64,000 bases of DNA from Actinokineospora auranticolor (GCF_002934265.1 NZ_PTIX01000003.1:1-64000); one strand, 5' to 3'; shown: positions 51,650-60,782, numbered from the stretch's first letter. Notes: generated by a model from the sequence alone, not told the origin. Translations and numbers: made by a program.

Positions 51650-53235
51650 GCACGCACACCGGCCTCGGCGCCTGCCCCGGCACGGCCACCGGCCCGGTGG
51701 CCCGCCTCGGCCGTCCGCCGGTCCTGCCCGACTCCGCACCCGAGCCCGGACCGGACGAGCGGGAACGGGCCCTTGGCGCGCTGGAGGCCGTCGCGGTCGA
51801 GTTGGCGCGGCGCGCGGACCTGGCCGAGGACGGGGACGTGCTGGTCGCCGCCGCGTTGATGGCCCGCGACCCCGGGCTCGGCGCGAAGGTGGCGGAGTTG
51901 GTCGGGCAGGGGATGCCCGCCGCGTGGGCCGTCGACCGGGCCGTGGCCGGGTACCGGGACCTGCTGGCCGACTCGCACCTGGCTGCGCGGGCCGCCGACC
52001 TCGACGACGTCCGGGACCGCGCGGTGGCCCACCTGCTCGGGCTGCCGATGCCGGGCCTGCCCGAACCTGGTCACCCGTACGTGCTGGTCGCCGCCGACCT
52101 CGCCCCCGCCGACGCCGCGTCGCTCGACCCGGCGGTGGTGCTGGGCCTGGTCACCGAACGCGGCGGGCCGACCAGCCACACCGCGATCCTGGCCCGCTCG
52201 CTCGGCATCCCGGCCGTGGTCGCCTGCCCGGCCGCCGCGTCGCTTGTGGATGGTCAGCGGGTGCGGGTGGACGGGACCAGGGGCGTTGTTGTCGAAGACC
52301 CGGTGGATGAGGCAATCGCGAGCCCCGTGCTCGGTGGGCCCGGGCGCACCGCTGACGGTCACCGGATCGCCTTGCTGGCCAACATCGGCGGACCTACCGA
52401 CATCGGCGACGTCGAAGGTGTTGGGCTCTTCCGCACCGAGTTCTTGTTCCTGGGCCGTAAGAATCCGCCGACAGTCGAAGAGCAGCGCACGGCGTATCGC
52501 GCCGTTTTCGAGCCTCTTAGCGGAAAACGAGTCGTAGTGCGCACAGTGGACGCCGGCTCGGACAAGCCTGTCCCGTTCGTGGCCGACGAACCGGAGCCCA
52601 ACCCGGCTCTTGGAGTTCGCGGCCTGCGCACCGCGCGCCGCCACCTCGGCCATCTCCACGACCAACTCGACGCCATCGTCTTGGCCGCAGCCGACACGGG
52701 GGTCGAGCTGTGGGTCATGGCCCCGATGGTCGCCACCGCCGCTGAAGCCGCCGATTTCGCCGTAGTGGCACGGGAACGCGGTATCGCTCAGGTGGGGGTG
52801 ATGATCGAAATCCCGGCTGCCGCGCTCCGAGCCGCGGACATCGCGTCCGAAGTGGACTTCGTCAGCATCGGCACGAACGACCTGGCGCAGTTCACCTTCG
52901 CCGCCGACCGCGAACTGGGCTCGCTCGCCGACCTGCTCGACCCGTGGCAGCCCGCCCTGCTCGACCTCGTCGCCCGCACCGCGCGCGCCGCCCGGGCGGC
53001 GGGCAAACCGGTCGGTGTCTGCGGCGAGGCGGCGGCCGACCCGCTGCTGGCACCGGTGCTGGTCGGCCTCGGCGTCGACTCGCTGTCCATGGCGCCGGTC
53101 GGCGCGCCGCACGTGCGCGCGGCACTGGCCGAGCACACGCTCGACCAGTGCCGTGAGATCGCCTCGGCCGTGCTGGCCGCCGGGTCCCCGCGCGGCGCGC
53201 GGGCGGCGGCCAGGTCGGTCAGGTCGGTCAGCTGA
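51646..53235 (+). CDS. ptsI: Phosphoenolpyruvate-protein phosphotransferase (PTS enzyme I)
   Basis: This 529-residue protein is PTS enzyme I, which transfers phosphate from PEP to HPr. The phospho-histidine is His178 in RGGPTSHTAILARSLGIPAV. The PEP-binding TIM barrel has LFRTEFLFLGRKNPPTVEEQ, RTVDAGSDKPVPF, GTNDLAQFTFAADR and Cys459 in GVCGEAAAD. It is slightly shorter than E. coli enzyme I. The start lies inside the paaE stop codon, so it appears translationally coupled to phenylacetate catabolism, which is unexpected. No HPr or enzyme II gene is nearby. Its end overlaps the convergent hydrolase by 8 bp. Confidence 0.93.
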   Translation: MSTHTGLGACPGTATGPVARLGRPPVLPDSAPEPGPDERERALGALEAVAVELARRADLAEDGDVLVAAALMARDPGLGAKVAELVGQGMPAAWAVDRAVAGYRDLLADSHLAARAADLDDVRDRAVAHLLGLPMPGLPEPGHPYVLVAADLAPADAASLDPAVVLGLVTERGGPTSHTAILARSLGIPAVVACPAAASLVDGQRVRVDGTRGVVVEDPVDEAIASPVLGGPGRTADGHRIALLANIGGPTDIGDVEGVGLFRTEFLFLGRKNPPTVEEQRTAYRAVFEPLSGKRVVVRTVDAGSDKPVPFVADEPEPNPALGVRGLRTARRHLGHLHDQLDAIVLAAADTGVELWVMAPMVATAAEAADFAVVARERGIAQVGVMIEIPAAALRAADIASEVDFVSIGTNDLAQFTFAADRELGSLADLLDPWQPALLDLVARTARAARAAGKPVGVCGEAAADPLLAPVLVGLGVDSLSMAPVGAPHVRAALAEHTLDQCREIASAVLAAGSPRGARAAARSVRSVS

Positions 53236-53980
53236 AGAACTTCGCCAGGACCGGCGCCAGCACGGCGACGTCCACGTTGTGCGTCTGCCCCTCCAGGGAC
53301 ACGCCCGTCGCGTTCGGCATCGCGTCGACGATCGCCGCCGCCGCGTCGCGCAGGAACGGCGAGCTCGCCGCGCCGTCGACCACGAGCGTGGCCGCCTCGA
53401 CCCGGCCGACCGTCTCCAGCGTCGTGCGCGCCACGATCCGGGCGTCGTAGGGCAGCGTGTGCGCGAGCGCGGTCAGGTAGATCCACGACGGACCCTCGCG
53501 CATCTCCGCGATGCCCTGCGCCGGGAGACCGGTGGTGGCCAGGAACGCCTCCACCGCCTCGTCGCTGCGCCCACCGCGGATCCGCTCGGCCTGCTCGTCG
53601 GCGAACGCCTCCGCGTTCGGCGCGCCCAGCGGCGGCTCGTACACCGCGATCCGGTCCACCACGACCCCGAGCGACGCGGCCTTGAGCGCCAGCAGCGCAC
53701 CGGAGGACATGCCGTACACCCAGGTGGAACCGACCTCGTGCAGCACCGTGGCGAGGTCCTCGACCTCGCGGTCCACCGCGTAGTTGTCCGTGTCGAGGCT
53801 GTCGCCGCGGCCCCGCCGGTCGTAGGACACCGCGGTCAGACCGGACTCCGCCAGCAGCTTGCCGAGCGGCTCGGTGGACGAGCGGTTGTTGAACGCCCCA
53901 CCCACCAGGACCACCGGCTTGCCGGACCCGACCGCCTCGTAGACCAGCTTCGTGCCGTCCAACGACTTCACTGTCTTCAT
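53228..53980 (-). CDS. Alpha/beta hydrolase
   Basis: A 250-residue alpha/beta hydrolase. The nucleophile elbow is YGMSSGALLALKA (Ser92), an earlier oxyanion region is VLVGGAFNN, the acid is probably Asp in TLVVDGAAS, and the histidine is in EGQTHNVDV. SYDRRGRGDSLD is the usual strand-3 to helix-A turn. The substrate is unknown. ATG 53980 follows AAGG in the leader. Confidence 0.9.
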   Translation of the reverse strand: MKTVKSLDGTKLVYEAVGSGKPVVLVGGAFNNRSSTEPLGKLLAESGLTAVSYDRRGRGDSLDTDNYAVDREVEDLATVLHEVGSTWVYGMSSGALLALKAASLGVVVDRIAVYEPPLGAPNAEAFADEQAERIRGGRSDEAVEAFLATTGLPAQGIAEMREGPSWIYLTALAHTLPYDARIVARTTLETVGRVEAATLVVDGAASSPFLRDAAAAIVDAMPNATGVSLEGQTHNVDVAVLAPVLAKFFS

Positions 53981-54064
53981 GGCCTTGGAGCCAACCCCGC
54001 CCGCAAGCGGGTGTCAACGTGTGAAAATGCCAGTAAGACTGGTGTTCGCGCGGGTAGGTCGCGC

Positions 54065-54895
54065 CTAGCTCGCGGTCTCCTGCCACCAGCCCAGCACCGT
54101 CTCGGCCACCCCCGGGGCCGCCACCAGCAGGCCGTCCACCGGAAGCGGGGCGTCCTCGCCGCGCCGGTCCAGCACGGCGGCCCCCGACTCCAAGGCCAGC
54201 GCGACCGCGCCCGCGACGTCCCATTCGTGGTAGCTGTGCAGCACCGCGGCCGCCGCGTGGCCCAGCGCGACCTGGGCGACGGCCAGCGCGGCCGAGCCGA
54301 GCACGCGCACCCCCGCGCCCGCCGTGGCGGCCCGCTCGATGAACCCGCCCATGCCCGGCCAGGGGCCGTTGCGGGCCAGCTCGGTGCACACGATCGCGCC
54401 CGCGGTGGTGTCGCGGTCGTTCAGCGCCACCCGCACCCCGTTGGCCCGCGCGCCGCGACCCCGCGCGGCGGCGTAGATCTGGCTCCGGTACGGGTCGGCG
54501 ACCACGCCGACCACGGGACCCTCCGCGTCGACCAGCGCCAGGCTGTAGGCGCACCAGGGCATCCCGGCGACGTAGTTGGCGGTGCCGTCGACCGGGTCCA
54601 CCACCCAGCGGTACTCGGAGTCGTCGGACCCCACGTCTGCGCCGAACTCCTCGCCGACCACGGGGATACCGGGGAACTCGGCGGTGAGCACCCGCCGCGT
54701 GTGGCGCTCCAGCGTCCGGTCGGTGTCGGTCACCCAGTCGAACGGCGAGTCGACGACATCGGGTCGGGCCCCGCGCCCGGCGGTCGCGGTGATCACGTCC
54801 GTGGCGTCGTTGGCCAGGCGGCCCGCGACCTCCAGGGCCCGGGACAACAGCCCGGGTTCCACTGGTTTGCGCGAGCGGGAAGACAGGAGCGTCAT
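54065..54895 (-). CDS. Inositol monophosphatase family protein
   Basis: This 276-residue magnesium-dependent phosphatase has the metal motifs GEEFGAD (Glu82/83), WVVDPVDGTANYVAG (Asp100, Asp103) and WDVAGAVALALESGA (Asp226). Family members dephosphorylate inositol-1-phosphate, histidinol phosphate, PAP or fructose-1,6-bisphosphate. Actinomycetes need inositol for phosphatidylinositol and mycothiol, and it is next to mannosyltransferase genes, which supports an inositol role. It is divergent from mgtA. Confidence 0.92.
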   Translation of the reverse strand: MTLLSSRSRKPVEPGLLSRALEVAGRLANDATDVITATAGRGARPDVVDSPFDWVTDTDRTLERHTRRVLTAEFPGIPVVGEEFGADVGSDDSEYRWVVDPVDGTANYVAGMPWCAYSLALVDAEGPVVGVVADPYRSQIYAAARGRGARANGVRVALNDRDTTAGAIVCTELARNGPWPGMGGFIERAATAGAGVRVLGSAALAVAQVALGHAAAAVLHSYHEWDVAGAVALALESGAAVLDRRGEDAPLPVDGLLVAAPGVAETVLGWWQETAS

Positions 54896-55083
54896 GCCAA
54901 CCTAGAGTGACCACCGCGTGTGGCCGACGTGCGTCCGCCAGGTGACGGCTCGGGAATCGGCAGGCCAAGGTTGGTCACTGGCCAACAGCCCGGGCCCACC
55001 CCACCGGGAGTTCCGGTGTCGTTCGCCATGGTGTCACGCGCGCGACCACCGGGCGGCCGTCACGGGGTGCCACGGTCTGACAG

Positions 55084-56199
55084 GTGCGCGTCGCGATCGT
55101 GACCGAGAGCTTCCTGCCGCAGGTGAACGGCGTCACCAACTCCGTCCTGCGGGTGCTCGAACACCTCCACCAGCGCGGGCACCGGGCGTTGGTCATCGCC
55201 CCCGGTGCCGGGCCCGACCGCTACCTCGACGCGGACGTCGTCCGGGTCCGGGCGGTCGACCTGCCCGTGATCACGTCCCTGCCGATCGGGCTGCCGACCC
55301 CGAAGCTGCACACCGACCTGGCTGAATTCAGACCCGACGTGGTGCACCTGGCGTCACCCTTCGTGCTCGGCGCGGGCGGACTCTGGGCGGCCCGGCGGCT
55401 CGGGGTGCCGACGGTCGCGGTCTACCAGACCGATGTCGCGGGTTTCGCCGCCGCGTACGGGCTCAGCCGCGGCGCTCGGGCAGCGTGGCGCTGGATCCGC
55501 CGTCTGCACACCAACGCCGACCGGACCCTCGCGCCGTCGACGGCCGCGGTGCGCGACCTGACCGGCCACGGCATCCCGCGCGTGTACCGATGGGCGCGCG
55601 GTGTGGACATTCGACGGTTCGCGCCGGAACACGTAGACCGCGGTTTGAGGGCGCAACTGGCGCCAAACGGGGAACTGCTAGTCGGGTACGTCGGCAGGCT
55701 CGCACCGGAGAAACGGGTCGAACACCTCGCCGCCATCGACAACCTGCCCGGCGTGCGCGTCGTCGTAGTGGGCGATGGACCGGAATCCGCCGCCTTGCGC
55801 CAGCGCCTGCCCAACGCGGCCTTCCTCGGTTTCCGCGAGGGCGCCGACCTGGCCACCGCCTACGCCAGCCTCGACGTGTTCGTGCACACCGGACCGCACG
55901 AGACGTTCTGCCAGGCCGTCCAGGAGGCCATGGCGTCGGGCCTGCCGGTGATCGCCCCCGACGCGGGCGGCCCGCGCGACCTGGTCGACCACGGCCGCAC
56001 CGGTTTCCTGCTCGACCCCGACCAGTTCCCGAACCTGCTGCGCCCCGCCGTCGACCGCCTCGCCGACGCCCTCCTGCGCCGCCGCATGGGCGCCGCGGGC
56101 CGGGCCGCCGTGCAGACCCGCACGTGGAGCGCGGTGTGTGAGGAGCTGCTGGGGCACTACCACGAGGTCACGCTCGGCAGAGGGGCCAAGGCGGCCTGA
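55084..56199 (+). CDS. mgtA: GDP-mannose-dependent alpha-mannosyltransferase MgtA
   Basis: A 371-residue GT-B glycosyltransferase of family GT4. The N-terminal VTESFLPQVNGVTNSVLRVLEHL contains the donor/acceptor loop. YQTDVAGFAAAYGL lies in the acceptor domain. GYVGRLAPEKRVEHL and the EX7E motif in GPHETFCQAVQEAMASG mark the donor domain. Its place just before menG matches Rv0557, which makes mannosyl-glucuronosyl diacylglycerol as a lipomannan anchor. The GTG start fits the fold. Confidence 0.92.
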   Translation: MRVAIVTESFLPQVNGVTNSVLRVLEHLHQRGHRALVIAPGAGPDRYLDADVVRVRAVDLPVITSLPIGLPTPKLHTDLAEFRPDVVHLASPFVLGAGGLWAARRLGVPTVAVYQTDVAGFAAAYGLSRGARAAWRWIRRLHTNADRTLAPSTAAVRDLTGHGIPRVYRWARGVDIRRFAPEHVDRGLRAQLAPNGELLVGYVGRLAPEKRVEHLAAIDNLPGVRVVVVGDGPESAALRQRLPNAAFLGFREGADLATAYASLDVFVHTGPHETFCQAVQEAMASGLPVIAPDAGGPRDLVDHGRTGFLLDPDQFPNLLRPAVDRLADALLRRRMGAAGRAAVQTRTWSAVCEELLGHYHEVTLGRGAKAA

Positions 56200-56202
56200 G
56201 CC

Positions 56203-57312
56203 ATGCGCATCGTGCAGCTCGCCAACTTCTACGGCCCACGTTCGGGTGGCCTGCGCACCGCACTGCACCACCTCGGCGCAGGCTACGCGGCCTGCGGGCA
56301 CGACGTGACCTTGGTGGTGCCAGGAAGCAGGGTCGGCGACGAGCGATTGCCTACGGGCGTCCGCCGGATCACACTGCCCGCTCCACGCATCCCCGGTACA
56401 GGGGGCTACCGGGCGGTGAACCCGCTGCGGGTATCGGCGTTGCTGTCGCGTTTGCGGCCGGACCGGCTGGAAGTCTCCGACCGGTTGACGCTGCGCGGCA
56501 TGGGCCGGTGGGCGGCGGAACGCGACGTGCCGAGCGTCGTGATCTCCCACGAGCGCCTGGATCGGCTGCTGGAGCAGTTCCTCATGCCCGGCCCCATGGC
56601 GCGCGGTGTTGCGGATGCCGCTAACCGTCGCATGGCGACCAACTACGACCGGGTTGTGTGCACGACCGAGTTCGCTCGCGCGGAGTTCGACCGTATTGGC
56701 GTCGAAAACGTCACCCGAGTCCCACTCGGCGTAGACCTGACCACGTTCACCCCCACCCGCCACGACGGCGCACTACGCGCGGACCTGTCCCATGGCGCGG
56801 ACGCCCTGCTGGTGCACTGTGGACGCTTGTCGCCGGAGAAGCACGTCGAGCGAAGCATCGACACCCTCGCCGAACTCCACACGGCAGGCAACAACGTCCG
56901 GCTGGTCGTGGCGGGGGATGGGCCCCGGATGTCGGCTTTGCGTCGTCGGGCGCAGGGGTTGCCGGTGACCTTCCTCGGCTTCGTCGCGGACCGCGCGGAC
57001 GTCGCCCGCCTACTGGCCAGCGCCGACGTGTCCCTGGCTCCAGGTCCGCACGAGACGTTCGGCCTGGCCGCGTTGGAGGCGCTGGCTTCGGGGACACCGG
57101 TTGTGGTGTCGCGGTCGTCGGCTCTGCCGGAGATCGTCCGACCGGACTGCGGCCAAGCAGTCGCGGACGCCGCCCCGGCCTTCGCCGGAGCGGTGGAAGG
57201 TCTCCTGTCGATCCCGGAACCCGACCGCCGAGCCGCCGCCCGATCCCGCGCCGAAGACTTCGACTGGCCCTCCTCGGTCCAAGGCATGCTCACCGCCCAC
57301 AGCGCGGGTTGA
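56203..57312 (+). CDS. Glycosyltransferase family 4 protein (mannosyltransferase type)
   Basis: This 369-residue GT-B enzyme begins 3 bp after mgtA. The acceptor loop is QLANFYGPRSGGLRTALHHLG, the donor site is VHCGRLSPEKHVERSID, and the EX7E motif is PHETFGLAALEALASG. It resembles PimB/MgtA-like mannosyltransferases but is clearly different from its neighbour. A second step on the same glycolipid is plausible. The gene ends at a complex inverted-repeat region. Confidence 0.88.
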   Translation: MRIVQLANFYGPRSGGLRTALHHLGAGYAACGHDVTLVVPGSRVGDERLPTGVRRITLPAPRIPGTGGYRAVNPLRVSALLSRLRPDRLEVSDRLTLRGMGRWAAERDVPSVVISHERLDRLLEQFLMPGPMARGVADAANRRMATNYDRVVCTTEFARAEFDRIGVENVTRVPLGVDLTTFTPTRHDGALRADLSHGADALLVHCGRLSPEKHVERSIDTLAELHTAGNNVRLVVAGDGPRMSALRRRAQGLPVTFLGFVADRADVARLLASADVSLAPGPHETFGLAALEALASGTPVVVSRSSALPEIVRPDCGQAVADAAPAFAGAVEGLLSIPEPDRRAAARSRAEDFDWPSSVQGMLTAHSAG

Positions 57313-57427
57313 CCTGCCCACCACAACCGCCCCGCGACTTCCTCCACCCCACCAAGCAGAACCCGCCATCCGCCGACGTGTGCCAGCCCAACCCCCACCG
57401 AACTCTTCGCGCCCCCGCTGTCTGCTC

Positions 57428-57513
57428 GATGGGGTGGAACGTCTTTGTGTGGGGGGGGGGGGCGGACCTGCTTGGCAGGTCCGCCCCCCCACACAAAGCA
57501 AGTCCACCCCATC
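57428..57513. repeat. 86-nt near-perfect inverted repeat with a 12-G run
   Basis: The left arm (57428-57471) and right arm (57475-57513) pair around a TTG loop. GATGGGGTGGA pairs with TCCACCCCATC, CTTTGTGTG with CACACAAAG, and CGGACCTGC with GCAGGTCCG. There is one 4-nt mismatch block. The left arm carries 12 consecutive G (57451-57462) against only 7 C (57484-57490). It separates the glycosyltransferase from menG. Confidence 0.92.
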
Positions 57514-57534
57514 AAGGCGTATGGCAGGGGCGCG

Positions 57535-57629
57535 TTGCGTTCTGCGGGGCCTGGGATCCTGCGGCGGTTATGGGGTGGGTCCGGTACAGCCGCATTGCGT
57601 TCTGTGGGGGCTGGGATCCTGCGGCGGTT
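57535..57629 (+). repeat. 35-bp direct repeat, period 60
   Basis: Positions 57535-57569 and 57595-57629 are 35-bp copies with two differences, both ending in CTGGGATCCTGCGGCGGTT. On the other side of the inverted repeat (57330-57427, read on the minus strand) lies a diverged similar sequence. The surrounding 57313-57824 region has no gene I can support. Confidence 0.85.
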
Positions 57630-57812
57630 GTGTGTGGGAGGAGGAGGAGAAGAAGAGCGTTGGGGTGGTGAGTCCGACGCGGCAGGTTGGGTGGCTGTCT
57701 GCCTGGGGGTGTGAGGGCGCTGGCATCGGGTTGGCGAGTGGCTCTGCCCAGGGCGGAACGCTCGTTGGGTTGGTCTGGGCGGACCTGCACCGCCCCGTCC
57801 GAGCGGGCCTCG

Positions 57813-57818
57813 TATTCT
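57813..57818 (+). promoter_or_regulatory. -10 element of a likely leaderless menG promoter
   Basis: TATTCT ends 6 nt before the first menG ATG (57825). A second ATG follows at 57828. There is no Shine-Dalgarno sequence. Confidence 0.5.
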
Positions 57819-57824
57819 TCGCAC

Positions 57825-58520
57825 ATGATGGCCCGAGCCGGTTTGGACAAGGATCCGCGCGACATCGCCGAGATGTTCGACGGGGTTGCCAAGGGCTATG
57901 ACCGCACGAACTCCGTCATGACCCTCGGCTTCGACCGGCGGTGGCGTGAGACCACCCGTCAGGTGCTCGACGCCTCGCCGGGGGAGCGGGTGCTCGATCT
58001 GGCCGCTGGGACCGCCGTGTCCACCGCCGAGTACGCGCGTTCCGGGGCCTGGTGCGTTGCCGCCGACTTCTCCCTCGAGATGCTGCGCGGCGGCGCCGAC
58101 CGCGGTGTGCCTCGGGTGGCCGCCGACGCGTTCCACCTGCCGTTCGCCACGAACGCCTTCGACGCGGTCACCGTGTCCTTCGGGCTGCGCAACATGAACG
58201 ACACCGTCGCCGCCCTCGCCGAGATGCGCCGGGTCGTGCGGCCCGGGGGTCGGTTGGTGATCTGCGAGGTGTCCCAGCCGCCGCTGCGGCCGTTGCGGTG
58301 GCTGTACCGCAACACCGTGCTGCGGGCGTTGCCGCTGGTCACGCGGCCGTTCTCGTCCAACAGCGAGGCCTACTCCTACCTCGCCGAGTCCATGCGCGAC
58401 TGGCACGACCAGCGGGCCGTCGCGCGGCTGGTCGTCGAGGCGGGGTGGCAGGACGTGGAGTGGCTGAACCTGACCTTCGGAGTCGTCGCCCTGCACCGGG
58501 CGACCAACCCGGCCGACTAG
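57825..58520 (+). CDS. menG: Demethylmenaquinone methyltransferase
   Basis: A 231-residue SAM-dependent UbiE/MenG methyltransferase that methylates demethylmenaquinone. N-terminal [20 protein letters not shown] is family-specific, the SAM motif is [12 protein letters not shown] (56-67), and [17 protein letters not shown] is the post-II motif. It acts on the MenA product. The 3' end overlaps the convergent DUF4328 gene by 4 bp. Confidence 0.96.
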   Translation: MMARAGLDKDPRDIAEMFDGVAKGYDRTNSVMTLGFDRRWRETTRQVLDASPGERVLDLAAGTAVSTAEYARSGAWCVAADFSLEMLRGGADRGVPRVAADAFHLPFATNAFDAVTVSFGLRNMNDTVAALAEMRRVVRPGGRLVICEVSQPPLRPLRWLYRNTVLRALPLVTRPFSSNSEAYSYLAESMRDWHDQRAVARLVVEAGWQDVEWLNLTFGVVALHRATNPAD

Positions 58521-59383
58521 CGGATCAGCTCCCGGTCGGCCTGCCAGCGGTCGACCCGGCGCATGACGACCAGGATGGCCAGGGCGGACAGCACGGCGAG
58601 GCCGCCGCTGGCCGCGTTGGCGAAGAACACCCGCTCGAAGGTCTGGACGCTGCTGTCGTCCTTGATCAGGTTCACCGCGGCCAGGTCCACCGCGTGGGTG
58701 AGCAGGAACAGCGCCCACCAGACGCCGATCAGCTTGCCCGCCCGCACCTTCCGCAGGTTCCCGCCGCGTGCCGGGGTGTCCGGGCGGCTGGCGCGCCAGA
58801 CGTCGCCGAGGACCATCTGGGGGAGCCACAGGTTGCCGATGGGTATGAACCAGGACAGCACCGACCAGCGGATCCGCAGCCGGTGCGGCGCGTCGCAGAC
58901 GCGGGCGGCGTTGATCCGGGCCCGCCACAGCCAGACGATGAACGCGACGCCGGACAACGCGACGCCCGCCATCCAGCCGTAGGAGAGCCAGGTGCTGCGG
59001 TCGGTCGCGGTCTGCAGCTGCTCGTTGGTGACGGTCGGGATGGCCGAGTAGAAGTCGCGGACCAACCAGTACGAGCGCCAGGCCTGCCAGGCGGAGAGGG
59101 CGCCGACGGCGGCGGTGAGCAGGATGAACGCCGACGCGACGAACCGGGCGGCGCGGGCCGGGCGGGCCAGCTCCGGCTCGTGCGGCAGCGCGATGGCCTC
59201 GACGACCGGGTCGTCGTCGGTGAGGGGCGTGTCCTGGATGACCGAGGTCTCGTCGTCGGCGTCCCGGGTCAGGTGCACGGGGACGCTGACCGCCGGGATG
59301 CCGAACGGGGGCGTGTCCTCCGGTTCGACCTCTATCCTGGGGATGCCGAACGCCGGAGTCGCGGTGGTGTCCGGATCGGTCAT
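58517..59383 (-). CDS. DUF4328 domain membrane protein
   Basis: This 288-residue protein has an 80-residue disordered acidic N-terminus that contains two FGIP repeats ([21 protein letters not shown]). About five membrane helices follow. The central motif [25 protein letters not shown] is the DUF4328 hallmark. The ATG at 59383 follows GGAGGG at normal distance. Function is unknown. Divergent from menJ. Confidence 0.85.
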   Translation of the reverse strand: MTDPDTTATPAFGIPRIEVEPEDTPPFGIPAVSVPVHLTRDADDETSVIQDTPLTDDDPVVEAIALPHEPELARPARAARFVASAFILLTAAVGALSAWQAWRSYWLVRDFYSAIPTVTNEQLQTATDRSTWLSYGWMAGVALSGVAFIVWLWRARINAARVCDAPHRLRIRWSVLSWFIPIGNLWLPQMVLGDVWRASRPDTPARGGNLRKVRAGKLIGVWWALFLLTHAVDLAAVNLIKDDSSVQTFERVFFANAASGGLAVLSALAILVVMRRVDRWQADRELIR

Positions 59384-59448
59384 CGTGCGCCCTCCAAGAG
59401 CAGTCCCGGGTGGATCGCTGATCACAGTCCGGTCGTTTCAGTTCCCTC

Positions 59449-59481
59449 TAGACTCGACCGAGTACGTGAAGGCTTTCACAA
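59449..59481 (+). promoter_or_regulatory. menJ promoter -10 and Rex operator at the ribosome binding site
   Basis: TAGACT at 59449-59454 is a probable -10. ACGTGAAGGCTTTCACAA at 59464-59481 matches the Rex operator TTGTGAA-N4-TTCACAA at 16 of 18 positions (first two bases differ). It begins about where transcription would start and runs into AGGAG at 59481-59485, so Rex binding would block transcription. Confidence 0.75.
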
Positions 59482-59489
59482 GGAGCGCG

Positions 59490-60782
59490 ATGAGCACGAC
59501 GGTCGGCCGCCGCAAGGCTGGCGAGGACGCTGAGGTCATCGTCGTGGGCGCGGGGCCCGCAGGGTCCACCGCCGCGACGTACCTGGCCAGGGCCGGGCTC
59601 GACGTGCTCCTGCTGGAGAAGAGCACCTTCCCCCGCGAGAAGGTCTGCGGCGACGGGCTCACCCCGCGCGGGGTCAAGCAGCTCATCGACCTGGGCGTCG
59701 ACACCCGCGAGGAAGCGGGCTGGCTGCACAACCGCGGCCTGCGCGTGGTCGGCGGCGGCATCACGATGGAGCTGGACTGGCCCGACCTGGCCACCTTCCC
59801 CCCGTACGGCGTCGTGCGCCCCCGCCAGGACTTCGACGAGATGCTGGCCCGCACGGCCCAGCGCGCCGGGGCGAGGCTCCTGGAGCAGACCACGGTCACC
59901 GAGGCCGTCGTGGCCAACGGGCGCGTAGTGGGCGTGGCGGCCAAGGCGGGACCGGACAAGACCCCGGTGACCTACCGCGCGCCCCTGGTCCTGGCCTGCG
60001 ACGGCGTGTCGGCGCGGCTGGCGCTGTCGGTGGGGCTGGACAAGATCGATAGCAGGCCGATGGGGGTCGCGGTCCGCCGGTACTACGCGAGCCCGCGCAG
60101 CAAGGACGACTACCTCGAGTCGCACCTGGAGCTGTGGGACCGCTCCGACCCGGAGAACCCGGTCCTGCTCCCCGGCTACGGCTGGCTCTTCGGCATGGGC
60201 GACGGCACGGTCAACGCGGGCCTCGGCATCCTGTCGACGTCGAGCGCCTTCGGCAGCACCGACTACCGGAAGCTGATGCGCTCCTGGCTGGACGGGACCC
60301 CGGAGGACTGGGGTTTCCGCGAGGAGAACGCCATCGGCAAGGTCGGCGGCGCGGCGCTGCCCATGGGCTTCAACCGCACACCGCACTACCGCGCGGGCCT
60401 GCTGCTGGTCGGGGACGCGGGCGGCATGGTCAACCCCTTCAACGGCGAGGGCATCGGCTACGCCATGGAGTCGGCCCGGCTCGCCGCTGAGTGCGTCGTC
60501 CAGGCCCTGGCCCGCCCTGAAGGCCCCGCCCGCGAACGCGCCCTGGACGGCTACCCGGTGGCCCTGAAGCAGGCCCTGGGCAGCTACTACCGCCTGGGCA
60601 ACGTCTTCTCCCGCCTCATCGGCAACCCCACCGTCATGGGCGTGGCCACCAAGTACGGCCTCCCCCGGAAGACGCTGATGAAGCTCGTCCTCAAACTCCT
60701 CGCGGGCCTCTACGACCCCAAGGACGGCGACGCCTACGACCGCATCATCACCGCCGCCACCCGGGTGACCCCCAGCCTGTAG
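59490..60782 (+). CDS. menJ: Geranylgeranyl reductase family protein, menaquinone beta-isoprene reductase
   Basis: A 430-residue FAD-dependent reductase. The FAD motif is VIVVGAGPAGSTAATYLARAG (GAGPAG at 20-25), CGDGLTPRGVKQL is the family-specific PxxYxWxFP-like region's partner, LPGYGWLFGMGDGTVNAGLG the substrate motif, and LLVGDAGGMVNPFNGEGIGYAMESA the second FAD motif. It is collinear with Rv0561c (MenJ), which saturates one isoprene of menaquinone-9. ATG 59490 follows AGGAG. The Rex operator suggests that quinone saturation is redox-controlled. Confidence 0.93.
   Translation: MSTTVGRRKAGEDAEVIVVGAGPAGSTAATYLARAGLDVLLLEKSTFPREKVCGDGLTPRGVKQLIDLGVDTREEAGWLHNRGLRVVGGGITMELDWPDLATFPPYGVVRPRQDFDEMLARTAQRAGARLLEQTTVTEAVVANGRVVGVAAKAGPDKTPVTYRAPLVLACDGVSARLALSVGLDKIDSRPMGVAVRRYYASPRSKDDYLESHLELWDRSDPENPVLLPGYGWLFGMGDGTVNAGLGILSTSSAFGSTDYRKLMRSWLDGTPEDWGFREENAIGKVGGAALPMGFNRTPHYRAGLLLVGDAGGMVNPFNGEGIGYAMESARLAAECVVQALARPEGPARERALDGYPVALKQALGSYYRLGNVFSRLIGNPTVMGVATKYGLPRKTLMKLVLKLLAGLYDPKDGDAYDRIITAATRVTPSL

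Noticed and set aside
57010..57507. Minus-strand reading frames across the hairpin region that could encode a small Gly/Pro-rich protein
   Set aside because: They overlap the glycosyltransferase antisense, derive from the G/C homopolymer arms, and lack a start with a ribosome binding site.
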